The notes: generated by a model not told the origin, from the letters alone. DNA of 44,651 nt from JBBEBE01 sp040882505 (GCA_040882505.1 JBBEBE010000003.1:1-44651), one strand, 5' to 3'. Shown: positions 1 through 8,986, counted from the stretch's first letter. Numbers and translations: made by a program.

Positions 1-272
1 TAAAAGAACGCATCCATCACTTCCGTGACAGATCCCAATGATAGAAGTTAATGCAATCAATTGCAAAACTTTTATCACAGTAAGTCAATCTTTCTCAGGG
101 AGTTGAGGCAAGCATACCAATCCCGTATTAAGAGATTCAGCTTGCATCATTTGGTGATCCGGCTACGGAAGAGACTCCCATATGAAGCCAGCACCTTTTG
201 TCCCGTTGAAAGGAAAACCAAGGTAAGGCATGGACCCTATTCAAGTCAATAGCCAACCCAAAAAAAGATCAC

Positions 273-731
273 TTATTTTGCCTCGGCTGCCTGAGTCTCC
301 TCTTTGAATGCATCAAACACCATAACCAGATCCTGAGCTACTTCTTCACTGGTTCGGCCTTCAATCCGGTGCCTCGGTATCATCGCCTTGATCTCTCCAT
401 CCACAAAAAATGCAAATGCAGGAGACGATGGTGGATACTCACTAAAGTACCCGCGCGCCTGTTCGGTCGCCTCTTTATCCTGTCCGGCAAACACAGTATA
501 GAGATGATTGGGAGCCTGCTCGGTCCGCTCAAGTGCGATCTTCAATCCCGGACGTGCATTCCCTGCCGCACATCCACACACCGAGTTGATGACCAACAAC
601 ATGGTTCCCGACTTGGGAGATTTGAATACCGCATCCACCTCTTCGACGGTTTTCAACTCTTCGACTCCCAGGTCTGTCAATTCTGTTCGCATCCAGGATG
701 TATCCGGTCCGACACCAAATCCAAATTGCAT
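273..731 (-). CDS. BrxA/BrxB family bacilliredoxin
   Basis: A 152-residue protein of the YphP/BrxA/BrxB family of thioredoxin-fold proteins, which in Firmicutes remove bacillithiol from protein thiols and are widespread in Bacteroidota. The sequence shows the family hallmark NSVCGCAAG with the CGC redox motif at residues 52-54, preceded by an MRTELTDLG segment near the N-terminus and followed by the ARPG motif. The length is normal for the family. The ATG start is supported by GAGGT about 8 bases upstream. It lies downstream of the superoxide dismutase gene on the same strand, 187 bp away with a strong hairpin between them, so it is probably transcribed separately although both fit oxidative-stress roles. 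The thiol partner in this organism is not visible from the sequence. Confidence 0.93.
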   Translation of the reverse strand: MQFGFGVGPDTSWMRTELTDLGVEELKTVEEVDAVFKSPKSGTMLLVINSVCGCAAGNARPGLKIALERTEQAPNHLYTVFAGQDKEATEQARGYFSEYPPSSPAFAFFVDGEIKAMIPRHRIEGRTSEEVAQDLVMVFDAFKEETQAAEAK

Positions 732-824
732 AACGTTACCTCGTACTCGTTTTGTTTTACACGGAAGATACGGGATTTCCCGCTCTTTGCGTGGTCTTGC
801 CTCTTCTTCTCTCCAAAATACAGC

Positions 825-850
825 GAGGGCCCTCCTTCAGGAGCGCCCTC
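825..850 (-). terminator. Hairpin downstream of superoxide dismutase gene
   Basis: GAGGGC (825-830) pairs with GCCCTC (845-850), and CTCC/GGAG pair inside around a four-base TTCA loop, with one C-C mismatch between the two stem parts. On the minus strand it follows the sodA stop by about 70 bases and is followed by a short T-containing stretch (TATTTT). It is read as the probable sodA terminator. The T-tract is weak, so an mRNA-stabilising hairpin is an alternative. Confidence 0.6.
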
Positions 851-918
851 TCGTTGCTGTACCATCCGTCTGCCTCTCTACGGCTACCGGACTGTAGCCG
901 AATGTTTCACCTGAGGAA

Positions 919-1524
919 TCAGGCGTTGCTAAAATTCTCGGCGGCTTTCTTCCAATTCACCACATTCCAGAAAGCATCGATATAGTCCGGACGCCGGTTC
1001 TGGTAGTTCAGGTAGTAGGCATGCTCCCAAACATCCAACCCGAGAATCGGAGTAAGACCCTCCATGTACGGGCTGTCCTGATTTGGAGTGGATGTTACAA
1101 CCAACTCGCCGGATTTATTCTTGCAAAGCCATGCCCATCCACTACCAAAACGAGTGGCAGCAGCTTGAGCAAACGCCTCTTTAAACTTGTCAATACTGCC
1201 AAATGCTTTGTCGATTGCCTTGGCCAGATCGCCGGAAGGATTCCCTCCGCCGTTCGGGGAGAGTACTTCCCAAAAGAGGTTGTGGTTTGCATATCCGCCA
1301 CCATTATTAATCACGGCTTGTCGCTTTGATTCGGGTAGTTCATCTACGCGCTGTAGTACTTCTTCTACCGGAAGCTTTGCGAATGCATGCCCTTCAAGCG
1401 CAGCATTAAGCTTGTTGGTGTATCCCTGATGGTGTTTTGTGTGGTGAATGGTCATGGTCCGCTTGTCAATGTGCGGTTCCAGTGCATCGTAGTCGTAGGG
1501 TAGTTTCGGAAGTTCGTAAGCCAT
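919..1524 (-). CDS. sodA: Superoxide dismutase, Mn/Fe family
   Basis: A 201-residue cytosolic superoxide dismutase, converting superoxide to hydrogen peroxide and oxygen. The four metal ligands of the Fe/Mn family are present: H27 in the TIHHTKHH segment, H81 in ANHNLFW, and D164 and H168 in the signature DVWEHAYY. The Gln in TPNQDSP (residue 149) with GGG just before the second ligand matches the Mn-type arrangement, but metal use cannot be settled by sequence and a cambialistic enzyme is possible. There is no signal peptide. It is preceded by about 170 bp without a gene, which should hold its promoter, and followed by a hairpin at 825-850. Confidence 0.97.
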   Translation of the reverse strand: MAYELPKLPYDYDALEPHIDKRTMTIHHTKHHQGYTNKLNAALEGHAFAKLPVEEVLQRVDELPESKRQAVINNGGGYANHNLFWEVLSPNGGGNPSGDLAKAIDKAFGSIDKFKEAFAQAAATRFGSGWAWLCKNKSGELVVTSTPNQDSPYMEGLTPILGLDVWEHAYYLNYQNRRPDYIDAFWNVVNWKKAAENFSNA

Positions 1525-1694
1525 ATTCTCGTCTGATTCGTTTCGTGTTAGTGTTCCCGTTCAAAAAGACCTGTCCAAATACATTCGGTTCCGGTGATCT
1601 ACTCACCTGTCTAACATACCCAACAATATCCCAGTAGAATCGTTCCGAATCATTCCAAAAGTTTTCCCGACAACATGGACCTTCTCCATCGTTG

Positions 1695-2381
1695 CTATAC
1701 GTCATGAATGGACATCGAATACCCTTCACTGTCCCGACCAGGGGACTCCGGGATGGTCTGACCTTCTCCCTCTGCAATCCGCGCGGCCCCATGTGCAAGA
1801 GTCAACAAGTGAAGAATTTCGATCTCTTCAATCTCATTCCTCCGGTACTGCTCCTTGGTGTCCCGGTAGAGATTCGCCCACACCTCTCCATGCTCCGACA
1901 AAAGGTCCAGTCTGTGGCGCAATCCCCGACGAGTTCCGGGATGCTGAAAGATCTTCTGACCATTCAGGTTCATCAGGATACGTTCAGGATGACACTGATA
2001 CAATCGCTCCTTGAGCCCGGACTGATTCCGGGCCCATTCCCGAATACGACGTACACCCGGCACCAACGCCCACGTGGCAACGGACAACTCCTGCCCGACT
2101 TGTTCAAGGTAGAGCATGTTTGCCTCTACAAAACTGGGTGCCGTCAAAAGCAGTTTTACCGGAGGAGGGACGACCCATTGTCCGTCCGAATCGTCAAGTA
2201 ATTTCCTCAGTTTCTGATCACACGGACGCCAAATCTCCACTTCTTCCAATCCCAATGGAAGATTGGTTACCCAAATGGTCGATTCATCGGTCGACTGAGT
2301 CAATAATTCATCTCTTTGCAGGACGGTCACTGACGGTTCCCCACTATGCAGAAGCGCCCAACCACCGCTACTTGGAATCAA
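1695..2381 (-). CDS. DUF429 family protein (RNase H-like fold, predicted nuclease)
   Basis: About 228 residues. The middle carries the DUF429 signature LYQCHPERILMNLNG followed by TRRGLRHRLDLL, and the C-terminal helix LTLAHGAARIAEGEG matches the family's DALAAA-type helix. DUF429 proteins are predicted RNase H-fold nucleases of unknown substrate. The coordinates given start at a TTG, but translation of the upstream bases in frame gives TYGALIPSSGGW, which resembles the family N-terminus (GIDGxxGGW). A better start may be the CTG at 2411-2409: it overlaps the aspS stop as CTGA and follows GGAGGA by four bases. The acidic residue expected in the first strand appears to be absent, so catalysis is doubtful. 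It is coupled to aspS, the upstream gene. Confidence 0.7.
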   Translation of the reverse strand: MIPSSGGWALLHSGEPSVTVLQRDELLTQSTDESTIWVTNLPLGLEEVEIWRPCDQKLRKLLDDSDGQWVVPPPVKLLLTAPSFVEANMLYLEQVGQELSVATWALVPGVRRIREWARNQSGLKERLYQCHPERILMNLNGQKIFQHPGTRRGLRHRLDLLSEHGEVWANLYRDTKEQYRRNEIEEIEILHLLTLAHGAARIAEGEGQTIPESPGRDSEGYSMSIHDV

Positions 2382-2407
2382 TGCTCCATATGTCGGGTGA
2401 CCTTGAC

Positions 2408-4192
2408 TCAGTTCTCCTCCTGAATCGCACTTCGTCGAAGTTGGATGTGCAGCTCTTTGAGTTGTTTCTCCTCGACCCGTCCCGGACTGTTGTCCATTGG
2501 GTTCTGGGCCTTTTGGTTCTTGGGAAATGCGATGACATCTCTCAAACTGCGAACTCCGGCCATAATCATGATCATTCGATCAAAACCGAATGCAATTCCT
2601 CCGTGTGGCGGGGGTCCGTAACGGAAGGCATCGAGCAAGAAGCCGAACTTTTCTCTCGCTTCTTCATCGCCAATGCCGAGGATCCGGAACATTCGTTCTT
2701 GAATCTGTTGATCGTGGATTCGAATCGATCCCCCACCCAGTTCGTTCCCGTCCAGAACCAGGTCGTATGCCCGTGCACGAACGGATCCCGGATCCTCCTC
2801 CATTTTGTCGAGATCTTCTTCGACCGGAGACGTAAACGGGTGGTGAAGTGCATGAAATCGCCGGGTCTCTTCGTCCCACTCCACGAGTGGGAATGATGTG
2901 ACCCAGAGAAATTTGGGTTTGGATGGATCGATCAGATCGTATCGTTCACCCATCATCAGTCGCAGTGTTCCCATCTGCCGATACACATCGGGAGACGGTC
3001 CGGCCAGAATAAGTACAAGGTCTCCATCCCTGGCTCCTGCACGTTCGAACATCTGGTCAACATGATCATCCTCGAGGAATTTCCCAACGCTGCAATTCAG
3101 CTCTCCATCTCCCGATTTGATAAAGATCAGACCACCGGCTCCCGTTCGTTGTTTCACCTCCTCCGTCAAGCGATCGATGACACCACGCCCCAAATCACCC
3201 TGACCTGGAACTGTGATGCCAATAACGGCTCCACCGGCTTCAAGTGTGGATGTAAAGATCTTGAAGCCGCAATCTGTCAGGATATCCGATAGATCTGAGA
3301 TCTCCATGTCAAACCGGATATCCGGTTTGTCGGAACCGTATCGCGTCATGGCTTCCTGATACGGTATCCGCGGAAACGGACGCTCAAGTTCAATACCAAG
3401 ATGCTCTTCCCAGATACGTGACATGAGGCGTTCGTGCATCTCGTAGATTTGCTCCTCATCCACAAAGGAGAGCTCGACGTCAATTTGGGTAAACTCCGGC
3501 TGACGATCGGCCCTAAGATCTTCGTCCCGAAAACACTTCACGATTTGAAAATAACGATCCATTCCAGAGACCATCAGCAGCTGCTTGTAGGTCTGGGGGC
3601 TCTGCGGCAGTGCAAAAAAGCGACCCGGGTTGACTCGGCTGGGAACGAGGTAATCCCGGGCTCCCTCCGGCGTACTCCGCATCAAAACCGGAGTTTCGAC
3701 CTCCAGAAATTTCTCTTCCTGATAGAAGTTCCGGACGGTTTGTGCGACCTCGGAACGAAGTATCAGGTTCTTCTGCATTTCCGGACGGCGCAGATCGAGG
3801 TACCGATACTTTAACCGGACATCTTCGTTGGTATCAATCCCGTCCCGAATTTCGAACGGCGGAGTCTCTGCACGTGACCAGATTTTGAGCTCTCGTCCGC
3901 GAATTTCAATGTATCCAGTCTCGATCGACGAATTTACATTATCCGTATCCCGCTCAGTCACCACACCCCGAACAGAAATGGCAAATTCGGAACGGAGCTG
4001 TTCGGCCTGCTTGTGAAGGTCCGGGATTGTTTCGTCAAATACGATCTGAGTCACTCCGTAGCGATCCCGAAGATCGACGAAGATGACTCCGCCCAGATCT
4101 CTTCGCACCGCTACCCAACCATTCAGGGTTACTTCTTCCCCTGTCTGATCCCGATTCAATTCACCGCATGTATGGGTTCTCGTCCAGCTCAT
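2408..4192 (-). CDS. aspS: Aspartyl-tRNA synthetase
   Basis: About 594 residues, the normal size for bacterial AspRS, which charges tRNA-Asp with aspartate. The N-terminal OB-fold anticodon domain starts RTHTCGEL and includes GWVAVRRD. Class II motif 2 is seen as FRDEDLRADRQPEFTQID, a GAD insertion domain follows in the middle, and motif 3 is GGIAFGFDR near the C-terminus. The ATG at 4192 is preferred because it places the conserved RTHTCGEL three residues in. An in-frame TTG at 4210 would add six residues and cannot be excluded. The stop overlaps the likely start of the DUF429 gene downstream. Whether it is discriminating for Asp or also charges tRNA-Asn cannot be told from the sequence. Confidence 0.97.
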   Translation of the reverse strand: MSWTRTHTCGELNRDQTGEEVTLNGWVAVRRDLGGVIFVDLRDRYGVTQIVFDETIPDLHKQAEQLRSEFAISVRGVVTERDTDNVNSSIETGYIEIRGRELKIWSRAETPPFEIRDGIDTNEDVRLKYRYLDLRRPEMQKNLILRSEVAQTVRNFYQEEKFLEVETPVLMRSTPEGARDYLVPSRVNPGRFFALPQSPQTYKQLLMVSGMDRYFQIVKCFRDEDLRADRQPEFTQIDVELSFVDEEQIYEMHERLMSRIWEEHLGIELERPFPRIPYQEAMTRYGSDKPDIRFDMEISDLSDILTDCGFKIFTSTLEAGGAVIGITVPGQGDLGRGVIDRLTEEVKQRTGAGGLIFIKSGDGELNCSVGKFLEDDHVDQMFERAGARDGDLVLILAGPSPDVYRQMGTLRLMMGERYDLIDPSKPKFLWVTSFPLVEWDEETRRFHALHHPFTSPVEEDLDKMEEDPGSVRARAYDLVLDGNELGGGSIRIHDQQIQERMFRILGIGDEEAREKFGFLLDAFRYGPPPHGGIAFGFDRMIMIMAGVRSLRDVIAFPKNQKAQNPMDNSPGRVEEKQLKELHIQLRRSAIQEEN

Positions 4193-4410
4193 TCCGTCAT
4201 TCGACTTCAAAAGGTTCCGGTTCTGCCCGCTTCAAGTAATCCGGGGCGCAAGACCGGTAAAAATAGGGAATCCATGAACCATTCGCTTGTCCATTGAATC
4301 CATCCCTTTTTCGTATCTTGGAGATATCTGTTTCAGTGATTCACAGGCGAGTGTCACGGAGTCCGAGTGGCTGAATTCAACCTCTTTCGACTCCAGCCGT
4401 CGTGCAATCC

Positions 4411-4716
4411 ATGACAACAATTCGAAATCCTCAATACAACAAACGGATGATTCAACTGGTTCGACCCGAAACGAGTCTATTTGCAGACGAGATTGAAGAG
4501 ATCTTTCGATCATGGGTGCTCGCCTATCAATCTCGGGTTGAACCGATATCGCCAGAAGATCGAGCCCCTCTCTACATTATGGACGGTCGTGAAAAAATTG
4601 AAGGGCGAGAAGCGATTCTCTCTTGGCTCCAGGTCCTGGAACGGGAGCTTTCCATCCAGCGTTCGGTCAGTGGTGATGGCTGCTACCTGGACCCGAAGAC
4701 AGGAGAAACCTGCTGA
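4411..4716 (+). CDS. Small conserved-looking protein of unknown function
   Basis: A 101-residue soluble protein that I do not assign to a family. It is acidic and helical, with the central segment APLYIMDGREKIEGREAI and a C-terminal part RSVSGDGCYLDPKTGETC that ends in Cys. It has no signal peptide or membrane segment. It looks real because its codon use resembles its neighbours and because it sits 27 bp upstream of the LLM gene in the same orientation, itself ATGA-coupled to dsbD. The ATG at 4411 is chosen; a GTG at 4402 is also in frame, and neither has a clear ribosome binding site. The two C-terminal Cys residues beside a DsbD gene could suggest a redox role, but that is only inference. 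The upstream 200 bp to aspS is divergent and should hold the promoters of both. Confidence 0.65.
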   Translation: MTTIRNPQYNKRMIQLVRPETSLFADEIEEIFRSWVLAYQSRVEPISPEDRAPLYIMDGREKIEGREAILSWLQVLERELSIQRSVSGDGCYLDPKTGETC

Positions 4717-4743
4717 TTGGTCGTACAAACAAGTTGATGTGAC

Positions 4744-5787
4744 ATGGAAATTGGAATCTATACGTTTGTCGAGAATACCCCGATTCACGGGAACCATCAG
4801 GCACTCTCGCCCGATGTCCGGATCGCTCATCTGATGGAAGAAGCAGAACTTGCCGATCAGGTTGGACTGGACCTTTTTGCAATCGGGGAACATCATCGTC
4901 CGGAGTACCTCTCCTCTGCGCCATCCATACTCTTGAGTGCAATTGCTGCACGAACCCGACAGATCCGATTGAGCAGTGCGGTGACGGTGTTGGGATCAGA
5001 GGATCCTGTCCGCGTGTTTCAACAGTATTCAACATTGGATCTGATCTCCGGGGGGCGAGCCGAAATCATGGCTGGTCGAGGATCTTTCATCGAATCCTTT
5101 CCTCTCTTCGGTTATGATCTGAACGATTATGATGCGCTCTTCAATGAACATTTGAGCCTGCTTCTGAAACTCCGCGAAGAGGAGGTGGTCGATTGGAACG
5201 GCACTCACCGATCTTCCATTGATGGCCGGGGCGTCTATCCCCGGCCGAATGGAGAGCTTCCCGTCTGGCTGGCCGTTGGAGGGACTCCACAGTCGGCTGT
5301 TCGGGCAGGACGTCTCGGCCTTCCGATGGCCCTTGGAATCATCGGTGGATATCCCGCTCGATTTGAACATTTTGCACACCTTCACCGCGAGGCCGCAAAG
5401 GAGGCTGGACACGAGCGCCCGAAACTGAGCATCAATTCTCATGGCTTCCTGGCTCGCGACAGTCGAACAGCACGTGATCTCGCATTTCCAGCCTTTAAAA
5501 CAGTCATGGATACGATTGGTCGGGAACGGGGGTGGCCACCCATGAGCAGAGCACAGTTTGACGCATCCTGTGAAATTGATGGGGCAAACGTAGTGGGAAA
5601 CCCTCAAGAGGTGATCGAGAAGGTCTTGAATCAGTATGAAATCTTTCGTCACGACCGGTTTCTGCTGCAACTTAGCGTAGGTTCGCTCCCGCACAACGAG
5701 CTCTTGAAAGCGATCGAGCTTCTCGGTACCGAAGTGGCACCCGTCCTTCGAAGAGAGACCCACTCCATAGAAGAATCGACTCCATGA
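4744..5787 (+). CDS. LLM class flavin-dependent oxidoreductase
   Basis: A 347-residue member of the bacterial luciferase-like monooxygenase superfamily (TIM barrel, FMN or F420 dependent). Family features seen are the N-terminal strand MEIGIYTF, the segment GLDLFAIGEHHRPEY (the EHH motif at the flavin site), and the sequence from SSAVTVLGSEDPVRVFQQY to SGGRAEIMAGRGSF. The middle carries LPVWLAVGGTP and the C-terminus the common ending EVAPVLRRE. The organic substrate cannot be predicted. The stop codon overlaps the dsbD start by four bases (ATGA), so the two are translationally coupled; the small gene at 4411 precedes it by 27 bp. A second LLM enzyme of a different subgroup lies at 16463. Confidence 0.93.
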   Translation: MEIGIYTFVENTPIHGNHQALSPDVRIAHLMEEAELADQVGLDLFAIGEHHRPEYLSSAPSILLSAIAARTRQIRLSSAVTVLGSEDPVRVFQQYSTLDLISGGRAEIMAGRGSFIESFPLFGYDLNDYDALFNEHLSLLLKLREEEVVDWNGTHRSSIDGRGVYPRPNGELPVWLAVGGTPQSAVRAGRLGLPMALGIIGGYPARFEHFAHLHREAAKEAGHERPKLSINSHGFLARDSRTARDLAFPAFKTVMDTIGRERGWPPMSRAQFDASCEIDGANVVGNPQEVIEKVLNQYEIFRHDRFLLQLSVGSLPHNELLKAIELLGTEVAPVLRRETHSIEESTP

Positions 5788-7646
5788 ATCCGCCATTCAC
5801 TTTTCGCACACTCTTCCCTGTTCTACTCCTGCAGTTCTTTGTCATGGGTCTGCAATCAGCATCTGGTACAGAGGCACGTATACCGGATCAACAAGACATT
5901 GGATCCACGCTGGAGCGCAGCCAGGATCGAGCAGATATTCGGTTTCTTCATTCCCGAAATGTCTATCCCGCAGGAGAGGAAGCACCCTTGGTATTATGGG
6001 TTGAACTCGAAGAGGGTTGGCACATCAACAGCCACACCCCTTCCATCTCCTATCTGATTGGGTCAGACCTTCGATTTGATCCTCCAGAGGGAGTTCGTAT
6101 TTCGTCTGTGGCTTATCCTCCATCCATTGAATACCGGTTCGACTTTGCCGAAGAACCGGTCGATGTCTATGAAGGTGCATTCCCTCTGTTTTTCACGATT
6201 ACAACCGACGCTTCCCATCCGGGCGGTTCCGTCCGGATTCCGGCCGAACTTACCATTCAAGCGTGCAACAATGAGGTCTGCCTGGCTCCATCCGACGTTT
6301 CACTTGAGCTCACCCTTGATGTCACGCCGGCAGGGACCGGCTTCCGGCCATTAAACAGTGAATATTTTGATGATTTCCAGGGGATCTCCCGTTCAGTCAC
6401 TGAACTTTTCCAGATTTCCGGTGGATCCGAACTGGGAGATCTGATCCATTCACTCGGCCTTTTCTGGACCTTTGTCGGGATATTTCTTGTGGGGTTGGCG
6501 CTTAATCTGACCCCGTGTATCTATCCCATGCTTTCAATTACCGTCTCCCTCTTCGGCAGTCAAACCAGTTCCGACCGAACCGTGAGTCACTCTTTTCTGA
6601 TGGCTTTCATCTATGTTGGCGGGATGGTGACTATGTACAGCTTGCTCGGGGTTTCGGCAGCGTGGACCGGATCCCTCTTTGGTAGTTGGCTCCAGAGTCC
6701 CTGGGTGTTGGCGGGAATCGGACTTTTGATTTTCGCACTTGCCCTGAGCATGTTTGGTCTCTACGAGATCCAACCCCCTTCCTCCTGGATGGATCGCTTG
6801 GGAGCTGCACAACGAAATACAACCGGTATGGCCGGCCACTTTCTTTCAGGATTGGTCGTCGGTGTCTTTGCTGCGCCCTGTATCGGCCCCCCGATCATTG
6901 CCCTTCTCGCATTTGTCGGCTCGCAGGGGGATCCTCTCTTTGGATTCCTGCTGTTCTTTGTGCTCGCATCGGGACTCGGCCTACCGTATCTGATCCTGGG
7001 CACATTCAGTGGGTTGTTGGGTCGCCTCCCGCAATCCGGAAGTTGGATGGTGTGGGTCAAAAAAGTGTTTGGAATCGTTCTGATAGGGATCGCACTTTTC
7101 TATCTGGCTCTCGCATTTGCTCCATCCCTCTCGATGTGGGCTGTTACACTGACACTGTTCACAGGAGGAATCTACCTCGGATTTTTCGAGAAAAGCACCT
7201 CCGTGCACCGTGCATTCCGGTACACAAAATGGGCAACCGGTATGTTGGCAATCGTGCTCTCCATCTCCTTTCTTCAGAATCTTCTCAAGGAGAGCCTGAC
7301 ATGGGAACCGTACAGTGACCAGCGACTTGAGGAAGCTCTGTCAGAAGGGGATCCGGTCATGATCGACTTCTATGCAGACTGGTGTATCCCCTGTCTGGAG
7401 CTGGATCGCGTAACATTTACCAATCCGGACGTCATTCAAGAAGCGGAGGGCTTTGTTCGACTGAAGGCAGATATGACGCAGTATGAATCGGAGGAGAGCC
7501 GGGCATTGCGCGACCGATTTGAAGTAGCCGGAGTTCCCACCATTCTATTCCTGGATTCTGCCGGTGAAGAGGCTCAAAACGAGCGAGTGGTCGGATTTCT
7601 TGGACCGGAACCCTTTCTGGAACGTATGCGAACATTGCTGGAATAG
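5784..7646 (+). CDS. dsbD: Protein-disulfide reductase DsbD (thiol:disulfide interchange)
   Basis: A 620-residue full-length DsbD, which moves electrons from cytoplasmic thioredoxin to periplasmic thiols. Residues 1-28 form a signal peptide. The N-terminal immunoglobulin-like domain (about 30-190) has the Cys pair C161 and C166 (ACNNEVC). An eight-helix membrane domain follows at about 225-490, with the two transport cysteines C245 (NLTPCIYPM) and C366 (AAPCIGPP). The C-terminal thioredoxin domain carries CIPC at 534-537, with DFYADWC before it and the cis-Pro motif GVPTI after. All six catalytic Cys are present, so it should be active. It overlaps the LLM gene by ATGA and is followed by a bidirectional terminator. 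It would supply electrons to cytochrome c maturation, methionine sulfoxide reductases or periplasmic isomerases, none of which is in the window. Confidence 0.97.
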   Translation: MNPPFTFRTLFPVLLLQFFVMGLQSASGTEARIPDQQDIGSTLERSQDRADIRFLHSRNVYPAGEEAPLVLWVELEEGWHINSHTPSISYLIGSDLRFDPPEGVRISSVAYPPSIEYRFDFAEEPVDVYEGAFPLFFTITTDASHPGGSVRIPAELTIQACNNEVCLAPSDVSLELTLDVTPAGTGFRPLNSEYFDDFQGISRSVTELFQISGGSELGDLIHSLGLFWTFVGIFLVGLALNLTPCIYPMLSITVSLFGSQTSSDRTVSHSFLMAFIYVGGMVTMYSLLGVSAAWTGSLFGSWLQSPWVLAGIGLLIFALALSMFGLYEIQPPSSWMDRLGAAQRNTTGMAGHFLSGLVVGVFAAPCIGPPIIALLAFVGSQGDPLFGFLLFFVLASGLGLPYLILGTFSGLLGRLPQSGSWMVWVKKVFGIVLIGIALFYLALAFAPSLSMWAVTLTLFTGGIYLGFFEKSTSVHRAFRYTKWATGMLAIVLSISFLQNLLKESLTWEPYSDQRLEEALSEGDPVMIDFYADWCIPCLELDRVTFTNPDVIQEAEGFVRLKADMTQYESEESRALRDRFEVAGVPTILFLDSAGEEAQNERVVGFLGPEPFLERMRTLLE

Positions 7647-7731
7647 TGGTTCGAAGAGGTTCTGCCCGCTCAGACGATCTCCAATAATCCTGCGGGATTC
7701 GATTTGGCTGTCCCAACATGTCAGATAAAAT

Positions 7732-7764
7732 AAAAGCCTGCCCACATCGAATGGACAGGCTTTT
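7732..7764. terminator. Bidirectional terminator between dsbD and tRNA-Thr
   Basis: AAAAGCCTG and CAGGCTTTT form the arms of a hairpin with an extra CCA/TGG pairing inside and a short ATCGAA loop. A-run and T-run flank it on both strands, so it can stop transcription from dsbD (plus) and from the serC-tRNA-Thr unit (minus). Confidence 0.85.
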
Positions 7765-7774
7765 ATTCGACAAG

Positions 7775-7846
7775 AGCCGGTGATCGGAGTTGAACCGACG
7801 ACCTACGCTTTACGAGAGCGTTGCTCTACCACTGAGCTACACCGGC
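7775..7846 (-). tRNA. tRNA-Thr (anticodon CGT)
   Basis: A 72-nt cloverleaf on the minus strand: acceptor GCCGGTG/CACCGGC, D stem GCTC/GAGC, anticodon stem ACGCT/AGCGT around loop CTCGTAA (anticodon CGT, reading ACG), T arm GTCGG-TTCAACT-CCGAT and discriminator T. CCA is not encoded. It is 48 bp downstream of the serC stop on the same strand and directly upstream of a terminator, so it may be made from the serC transcript. Confidence 0.95.
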
Positions 7847-7894
7847 TTGTCATGCCCCAATCCAACAAACAGTCCGGTTTCGGGGCGGACAAAA

Positions 7895-8974
7895 TTAGCT
7901 ATTTTGGGTTCTGAAATCAGCCATGAATTTGACCAATGTTTCCACGCTTTTCATCTCGCAGGCATTGTAAATACTGGCGCGAATTCCACCAACACTCCGG
8001 TGCCCCTTGAGTGCAACCAGATCGAACCCGGCGGCTTCTTTCAAAAACTGCTTTTCAAGATCTTCCGTTTGCAGACGAAACGTAACATTCATCCGTGAGC
8101 GAGAGTCTGTGTCTGCGGTGCCACGATAGAAATCATCACTGTCGATCTCGTTGTAAAGCAGATCGGCTTTCTTCTGATTGAATTCGGCAAAAGCGTCCAA
8201 CCCCCCTTTCTCTTCGATCCACTCCAACACATAATTGACCATATAAACGGCAAAAACGGGTGGGGTGTTAAAGAGCTTCTCCAAGTGTGTTTTATACTGA
8301 AGAATGGTCGGAGTCGGTCGATCCAAAACGGATTTCATGAATGAATCCCGGACCAAAACGATCGTCACACCGGCCGGTCCAACGTTCTTTTGTGCACCGG
8401 CATAGATCAATCCGTACTTCTCCAGATCCATCGGGCGAGAAAGAAAATCAGACGATGCATCGCACACAAGCGGCACACCATTTGTATCCGGCTCCGTCGC
8501 GAATTGTGTTCCAAAAATGGTGTTGTTCGACGTAAAGTGAACATACGTGGCGTTCTCAGTGAGAGAGAGTTCATTCTGGTCTGGAATGTGGGTAAAGCCT
8601 CCCTCTTCGCCGGAGTATGGAATGTTCACAGTGCCAAACAGCTTTGCTTCCTTGATTGCTTTTTTAGACCAAGCACCGGTGTTGATGTAGTCGGCGGTTC
8701 GATCTTCGTTCAAAAAATTCTGGGCAACCATCAAAAACTGTGTACTGGCACCTCCCTGCAAAAACAGGACATTCCAATCATCCCCGGCTCCCAATAGTGA
8801 TTTGAGCCGGGATGCAGCTTGCTCATTGATTTCTGTGTATTCCGGGCTACGGTGACTCGCTTCAATGATGGATTGTCCCGTTCCTCTGTAATCTGCCAAT
8901 TCGGACTGTACGCGTTTGAGTACGTCCAAAGGGAGAGTTGCCGGTCCTGCGCTAAAATTATGAATGCGTTTCAT
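7895..8974 (-). CDS. serC: Phosphoserine aminotransferase
   Basis: A 359-residue PLP-dependent class V aminotransferase that makes 3-phosphoserine from 3-phosphohydroxypyruvate and glutamate in serine biosynthesis, and can act in PLP biosynthesis. The N-terminal NFSAGPATLP is diagnostic. FLQGGASTQF gives the phosphate/PLP binding loop, CDASSDFLSRP holds the PLP-contacting Asp, and K196 in GAQKNVGPAG is the Schiff-base lysine. Length is normal. Its start is 12 bp after the stop of the DUF1015 gene, with which it forms an operon; the serA partner seen beside this pair in many Bacteroidota is absent here. Confidence 0.98.
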   Translation of the reverse strand: MKRIHNFSAGPATLPLDVLKRVQSELADYRGTGQSIIEASHRSPEYTEINEQAASRLKSLLGAGDDWNVLFLQGGASTQFLMVAQNFLNEDRTADYINTGAWSKKAIKEAKLFGTVNIPYSGEEGGFTHIPDQNELSLTENATYVHFTSNNTIFGTQFATEPDTNGVPLVCDASSDFLSRPMDLEKYGLIYAGAQKNVGPAGVTIVLVRDSFMKSVLDRPTPTILQYKTHLEKLFNTPPVFAVYMVNYVLEWIEEKGGLDAFAEFNQKKADLLYNEIDSDDFYRGTADTDSRSRMNVTFRLQTEDLEKQFLKEAAGFDLVALKGHRSVGGIRASIYNACEMKSVETLVKFMADFRTQNS

Positions 8975-8986
8975 GGATTCGATGGG

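Noticed and set aside
61..252. 63-residue open frame at the left edge
   Set aside because: TTG start, no ribosome binding site, no recognisable motif and biased composition; most likely chance. Bases 1-272 otherwise hold only a small palindrome at 52-65.
4350..4400. Stretch GTCCGAGTGGCTGAA resembling a tRNA-Ser D arm
   Set aside because: No matching acceptor stem, anticodon arm or T arm can be folded around it.
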